A stretch of DNA of 64,000 nt from Sphingomonadales bacterium. Its GTDB lineage: Bacteria > Pseudomonadota > Alphaproteobacteria > Sphingomonadales > Sphingomonadaceae. The notes beneath the pieces are model-generated. The model was not told where the DNA came from. It searched no databases and was given only the letters and a program-made list of their open reading frames with translations. The position numbers and the translations under genes are program-made. Location of the stretch: positions 1 to 64,000 of the forward strand of contig JAIXPC010000008.1 of assembly GCA_027486415.1 (NCBI GenBank), read 5' to 3'. Shown in pieces: positions 59,432 through 64,000 of this stretch (within the stretch, counting starts at the first letter, position 1; each line of letters starts with the position of its first letter).

Positions 59432-61600
59432 TTACTGCAGCAGCTGGGTGACCTGCTGGGCCGACTGGTTGGCCCGGGCCAGCATGGCCTGCGCGGCCTG
59501 GCTGAGCACCTGGTTCTTGGCCAGGTTGGTCGATTCCTGGGCGAAGTCCGTATCCTGGATGCGGCTGCGCGATGCCTGCAGGTTGCTGCTGTTGGACGAG
59601 AGGTTGTTCACCGCCGCTTCCAGCCGGTTCTGCACCGCGCCGATGCTGGCACGATCGAGGTTGACGCTGTTCAGCGCCTCATCGATCGCATCGAGGGCCG
59701 CGGTGGCGCCATCGGCGGTCGACACGTCGACATCCGAAATCCGCAGACCGCCACGCGAAGCGCCATAGCTGTTTTCTTCGAAGCCCAGCGCGGTGAAGTT
59801 GGACGCTGCGGCAAAGGCCTGGCTGCCGGCGCGCACATCGATCGCCCGCGCCGATTCCAGACGCACCGTGCCATAGGCCGTTTCGGCGGCGGCAGCAGTG
59901 GTCGCCACCGTGTAGGCAGTACCCGACCCCTTGACCGTGGTGCCGCCAAGGCCCAGCTCGGCCGTGGTGGCGGTGCCGGTGTTGGCAACGCTCAGGTTGC
60001 GCCCATCGGATGCGGTGAGATCAAGGCCGCCAAGGCCATTGTCCCGCGCGGTTACGCCGGTCATGCCGGTGAAATTGTTGATCGCGGCGGCAACCTTCTC
60101 GCGCCGGGCCTGGGCCGTATCGGTCGCGGCCAGACCGTCGATGGTGATCGAAACGCCATTGATGTCGAGGGTGGCAGCGCCGCCCAGCGTGGTGGCCGTG
60201 GTGGTGGCCGACAGCGTGACATCATTGGCCTTGGCCGTCACACCCGTCTGTTCCGACGCGGCATTGATGGCGGCGGCAATCGCGATGGCGCTCGCCGACT
60301 TCGACGACGAAGCGGCGACGGTGGACGAGAACAGGTCGTCGACCGCGCTTGCGGCCCGAATGGCGACACCGTTGATCGACAGATCGCCGTTGTTGAGCGT
60401 GCTGATACCGGCAGCGTTGGCGGCCACGGCGCGGCCATCGCTGTTCACCGTCGAAACGCCGCGCTCAAAGCTGCCGGCAGCCAAGCCAGCGCGGCTGATG
60501 CGAGCGGTGCTGCTGTTGGCCGAGCCGATCTCGATCGACTGGCCATTGACGCTTTCAAGGCTGAAGCTGCCCGACTGCGCGCCGACCTTTAGGCCGGTCT
60601 GCGCGGCCGTCAGCGTGGTCAGTGCCACTTCGATATTGCGGCCGTCGTCGGCTTCGAGGCGGATACCGCCATTGGTGTCGCCGGTGTCCACGGCGCGCAC
60701 GCCGGTCTGGCCCGAAATGGCGTTGATGGCATCACGCACCAGGCGGCGGCTTTCGGCGGCGTCGGCGGTGGTGCTGACAGAGGCTGTCGCAACGCCGTTG
60801 ATGGTGATGCTGCCGGTAGCGGCACCGGCGGTCATCGCCGAACCCGTCATCACGGTCTGGCCAACGACGGCGCGCACGCCGGTCTGGGCGGTGGCACGGT
60901 TGATCGCGGCGGCCTTGGCCACGGCCGATGCGGCCTTGTTGGCGGACGACAGCGCATCATCCGACGACAGTGACGAGCCGATCGAGACGCCGTTGATCAC
61001 CAGATCGCCGGCCTGCAGGGCCTGGTTGGCGCCCAGGTTGGCAGCCGTCGCTTCGAACGCGCCGGTCGCGGTGAGCGCCGGGCTGGAGCCGAGGCCAAGG
61101 TCGCGTGCCCGGGTCGAGCCGAGGCTGAACGACACGGTTTCGCCAGCGCGGCTGCCGGTCTGCAGACGCACGTTGCGCGCCGAACCATCGAGCAGTTTCT
61201 GGCCATTGAAGTTGGTGCGAACACCGATATTGTCAATTTCGCCAACCAGTTGGCGGACTTCGGCCTGCACGGCCTGGCGATCGATGCCGGTCAGGGTGCC
61301 GTTGGCCGACTGCACGGCCAGTTCGCGCATGCGCTGCAGCATGTTGGTGACTTCGCCCATGGCGCTTTCCGCCGTCTGGGCCATGCTGATGCCATCGCCG
61401 GCATTGCGCATGGCGACGGCCAGACCGCGCACATCGGCGGTCATCTTCTGGCTGATGGCCAGGCCGGCGGCGTCGTCCTTGGCGCTGTTGATGCGCTGGC
61501 CGGTCGACAGGCGCTGCATGGCAAGGCCCATCATGTTATTGGCAGTGCGCTGCGCGTTCTGGGCGGTCAGCGCGTTGATGTTGGTGTTGATAACGGTCAT
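59432..61600 (-). CDS. Flagellin, unusually long, with repeated flagellin-IN type central segments
   Basis: N-terminus MTVINTNINALTAQNAQRTANNMMGLAMQRLSTGQRINSAKDDAAGLAISQKMTADVRGL, C-terminus AVQNRLEAAVNNLSSNSSNLQASRSRIQDTDFAQESTNLAKNQVLSQAAQAMLARANQSAQQVTQLLQ. Internal repeats GDLxINGVxI...AINxxxxQTGVxA. Confidence 0.95.
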   Translation of the reverse strand: MTVINTNINALTAQNAQRTANNMMGLAMQRLSTGQRINSAKDDAAGLAISQKMTADVRGLAVAMRNAGDGISMAQTAESAMGEVTNMLQRMRELAVQSANGTLTGIDRQAVQAEVRQLVGEIDNIGVRTNFNGQKLLDGSARNVRLQTGSRAGETVSFSLGSTRARDLGLGSSPALTATGAFEATAANLGANQALQAGDLVINGVSIGSSLSSDDALSSANKAASAVAKAAAINRATAQTGVRAVVGQTVMTGSAMTAGAATGSITINGVATASVSTTADAAESRRLVRDAINAISGQTGVRAVDTGDTNGGIRLEADDGRNIEVALTTLTAAQTGLKVGAQSGSFSLESVNGQSIEIGSANSSTARISRAGLAAGSFERGVSTVNSDGRAVAANAAGISTLNNGDLSINGVAIRAASAVDDLFSSTVAASSSKSASAIAIAAAINAASEQTGVTAKANDVTLSATTTATTLGGAATLDINGVSITIDGLAATDTAQARREKVAAAINNFTGMTGVTARDNGLGGLDLTASDGRNLSVANTGTATTAELGLGGTTVKGSGTAYTVATTAAAAETAYGTVRLESARAIDVRAGSQAFAAASNFTALGFEENSYGASRGGLRISDVDVSTADGATAALDAIDEALNSVNLDRASIGAVQNRLEAAVNNLSSNSSNLQASRSRIQDTDFAQESTNLAKNQVLSQAAQAMLARANQSAQQVTQLLQ

Positions 61601-61647
61601 CAGGGGATCTCCCGCTTCCCGCCGCCGCAACGTCGCGGGGCGCTGCC

Positions 61648-62355
61648 ATGGAAACGGCACAGAGTGAACCCGGCTTAAACCTTGATCGAAAAAGGCCTGT
61701 TTTGAATAGCTTGGACTTCCCGTTTCCGATCCTGCTGGCCACGCGCGACGTGGTGGTGATCAACAAGCCGGCCGGCCTTGCCGTGCATCCGGGCCCGCGC
61801 ACGCCGCGCAGCCTTGAAGATCACCTGCCCGCCCTTGCCCTGAGCGGATTTATCCCCGTGGCCGCGCACAGGCTGGATCGCGACACGTCGGGGTGCCTGG
61901 CCGTTGCGCGCAGCCGGCGCGGGGCAAAATGGCTTTCGGCGGCCTTTTCGGGCGGCGGGGCGGAAAAGCTCTATTGGGCAACCCTCACCGCCCTGCCCGC
62001 GACCGATAGCGGGATGATCGACGCGCCGCTGGCCAAAGTGTCGACCGCTGCTGCCGGCTGGCGGATGATTGTTGACGCTGGCGGACGCAAGGCGCGCACC
62101 GGCTGGCAAATTCTCGACCAAACCACGAAACTGGTGGCCTTCCGCCCGGAAACCGGCCGCACCCACCAGATCCGGGTGCATGCCGCCCATATCGGCTGCC
62201 CGATTGCCGGTGATCCGGTTTATGGCGACGGCGTCGGCCCGATGCGGCTGCACGCGCAGTCGCTGGCGATCACCCTGCCCGATGGCAGCCGGCTGGCGGT
62301 CAGCTGCGATCCGCCGGCTGACTGGCCGTCCGCACCCGGCCCTGAAAGCCGATGA
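61648..62355 (+). CDS. RluA-family RNA pseudouridine synthase
   Basis: VVVINKPAGLAVHPG, AHRLDRDTSGCLAVARS (catalytic Asp), FRPETGRTHQIRVHAAHIGCPIAGDPVYGDG. Start uncertain. Confidence 0.93.
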   Translation: METAQSEPGLNLDRKRPVLNSLDFPFPILLATRDVVVINKPAGLAVHPGPRTPRSLEDHLPALALSGFIPVAAHRLDRDTSGCLAVARSRRGAKWLSAAFSGGGAEKLYWATLTALPATDSGMIDAPLAKVSTAAAGWRMIVDAGGRKARTGWQILDQTTKLVAFRPETGRTHQIRVHAAHIGCPIAGDPVYGDGVGPMRLHAQSLAITLPDGSRLAVSCDPPADWPSAPGPESR

Positions 62356-63160
62356 CGTCGCTGTAATTCTCGGCCAGCACGGCGAGGCGCTGGTGCACCA
62401 CATCCGGCCCGATCTTCTGCACCACGCCATCGACCAGCAGGTTGAGCAGCGAGGCCAGCGCCGAGTTCATGTCCCAGAAATGGCCCAGCGCCACTTCGGC
62501 GGTGAGGATGTGCGGGGTGAGATCGCGCGCCCACGGGCAATAGGGATCGGTGATCACCACCAGCGGGCGCTGCATGGCCGCCACCTTTTCGGCGAGCAGG
62601 CGGAACTGGCGGGAATAGCGCCGCACGTCGACAGCGACGAACACATCGTCCGGCCCGGCATCTACCACCACGTCCAGGATGCCGGCCGCCACGTCGATCG
62701 GCGCGACATGGGGGCGGACATAGGAGAGGTGGCGGGCAAAGCCGGTCGCCAGCCCGGCCTCCGTCTGGAAGCCGGCAACATGAACGCGCGGGGCGGTGGC
62801 CAGCAGCGCCACCACGGCGGCCCATTCCGGCGTTTCGGCCTGCGCGTAAACGCCGGCAATCGCTTCGGTTTCGGCCTTCAGCCGGGCGTCGGCGCTGGGC
62901 GCCGGGCGGGTCAGCAGCCACGGTGCATCGCGGGCATCGTCGCGCAGATCATCCTTCAGCGCCGACAGATTGTCATAGCCCAGGCTCTTGATCAGCCGCG
63001 CCACGGTCATCGCCGAGACGCCCACGCGCTGCCCGATCGACGCGGCGGTTTCAAAGGGCAGCTGCCCCAGATTGTCGGCCAGCCAGCCGGCAATCATCCG
63101 TTCCGAAACGGTGAGCCGATCATAGCGTTCGGCAAGCCGCTGGGCGACGCGCGAGGTCAT
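62300..63160 (-). CDS. MurR/RpiR family transcriptional regulator (HTH + SIS)
   Basis: LTVSERMIAGWLADNLGQLPFETAASIGQRVGVSAMTVARLIKSLGYDNLSALKDDLRDD plus SIS-like C-terminus. Confidence 0.88.
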   Translation of the reverse strand: MTSRVAQRLAERYDRLTVSERMIAGWLADNLGQLPFETAASIGQRVGVSAMTVARLIKSLGYDNLSALKDDLRDDARDAPWLLTRPAPSADARLKAETEAIAGVYAQAETPEWAAVVALLATAPRVHVAGFQTEAGLATGFARHLSYVRPHVAPIDVAAGILDVVVDAGPDDVFVAVDVRRYSRQFRLLAEKVAAMQRPLVVITDPYCPWARDLTPHILTAEVALGHFWDMNSALASLLNLLVDGVVQKIGPDVVHQRLAVLAENYSDVIGFQGRVRTASQPADRS

Positions 63161-63206
63161 GTGCGCTGGATAACAGTTATCGCCGCGCGTGCAACATCAC
63201 ACGCGG

Positions 63207-64000
63207 TCAGAACCGCACCGTCTTCCATTCCTCGCGCACGAACATCGGCGATTGATCGGCATAGTGCGGCGACGCACGCCGGATGGTGGCAGCGCCGAAC
63301 TGGTGGATCGACCGTGATTGCACCACGCCCGATTTCGGCCATTCCACCAGCATGATGAAGCCATCGCCATTGTCGGCCACGCGGCGGCCATCTTCGGCCT
63401 TGTGGGCATAGATGGCGCGCAGCGTGTCGGGGCCGCCAAACACCGGCAGGTCCTTCGGCCCGTGGCGCAGGCGCTGGAATTCGGCCAGCGGCACGTCGAG
63501 CCGCCCGAATGTGCCCTTCAACCAGTTGACGCTTTCACGCAGTTTCGGTTCGGCCGGCGGCAGCGGGTCGCCGCGATAGACTTCGCGGCCCACCGATGCC
63601 ATCACCGCGACCGCCAGCGCATCGGCCGGGCCGCGGCCATCGGCCGTCCAGTCCCAGCGGCGCAGCAGATCCTGCGCGGCTTTCAGATCGGGTTTGCCGC
63701 TGGTGTCCAGCGCCAGCACGCTTTCCATCCACTTGCCGGCCGGCGAGGCGCGGCTGTAGCCCTTGTCGAACTTGATCCGCAGCAGCGCCGCCCGGCTGAT
63801 CGGGCCGTTCACTTCAGCAAACATTTCGGCATAGCGGTGCATGCGGTTGGTCTTGTGGGTTTCGATGCCCATCTCGGCGGCGAAATCGCCAGGCACCGGG
63901 TTCTGGCCCGGCGCGGTGGATACCCACGGCACGTTGTTGGCATTGGCCACCCAGCCCGCCGCCGGATCGATGGTGTTGGGCAGGGCGCGGAACGGCAGAT
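63207..64000 (-). CDS. Penicillin acylase family protein, C-terminal part (truncated by window edge)
   Basis: Frame is open to the window edge (FRALPNTIDPAAGWVANANNVPW...). NxxP and AALLRIKFDKGYSRASPAGKWMESVLALD...FGGPDTLRAIYAHKAEDGRRVADNGDGFIMLVEW resemble Ntn penicillin acylase beta subunits. Confidence 0.8.
   Translation of the reverse strand, partial: LPFRALPNTIDPAAGWVANANNVPWVSTAPGQNPVPGDFAAEMGIETHKTNRMHRYAEMFAEVNGPISRAALLRIKFDKGYSRASPAGKWMESVLALDTSGKPDLKAAQDLLRRWDWTADGRGPADALAVAVMASVGREVYRGDPLPPAEPKLRESVNWLKGTFGRLDVPLAEFQRLRHGPKDLPVFGGPDTLRAIYAHKAEDGRRVADNGDGFIMLVEWPKSGVVQSRSIHQFGAATIRRASPHYADQSPMFVREEWKTVRF

Noticed and set aside
59931-61667. 578-aa plus-strand ORF opposite flagellin
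   Set aside because: Ala/Val/Ser/Pro-rich antisense of the flagellin repeats; no start-site or domain support.

Overview
This is a GC-rich bacterial chromosomal window, probably alphaproteobacterial and sphingomonad-like (inferred from gene content and codon style only). Bases 1-4842 are the right end of an integrated element: an IS66-type transposase 3' end that interrupts a primase/helicase-like gene, an AlpA-like HTH, a hypothetical protein, a tyrosine integrase, and a 3' tRNA-Lys(CTT) fragment that looks like an att junction. The rest is mostly core/accessory chromosome. It includes a PQQ-type sugar dehydrogenase, an MFS sugar transporter, a Tat-exported FAD oxidoreductase, three related orphan hybrid histidine kinases, a GH5-like hydrolase, a GH1-RmlD fusion, UDP-glucose dehydrogenase, HPPD/VOC, Lrp, glutaryl-CoA dehydrogenase and FAH. 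It also includes an RTX extracellular nuclease divergent from a complete type I secretion operon, an ECF sigma/FecR/M28 peptidase operon convergent with an STN-TonB receptor, tRNA-Ser(GGA), an unusually long flagellin, an RluA-like synthase, an RpiR regulator and a penicillin acylase fragment. The best candidate for a new system is 27332-34943. There a SLOG-like multi-TM protein is divergent from a TIR-TM-TolB/FlgO-like-TPR protein (a Thoeris-like sensor/effector logic), followed by a small Ala/Pro-rich lipoprotein and two tandem secreted trypsin-like proteases sharing an unrecognised N-terminal domain. No CRISPR array or rRNA was seen. All family calls come from reading motifs by eye, without database searches.
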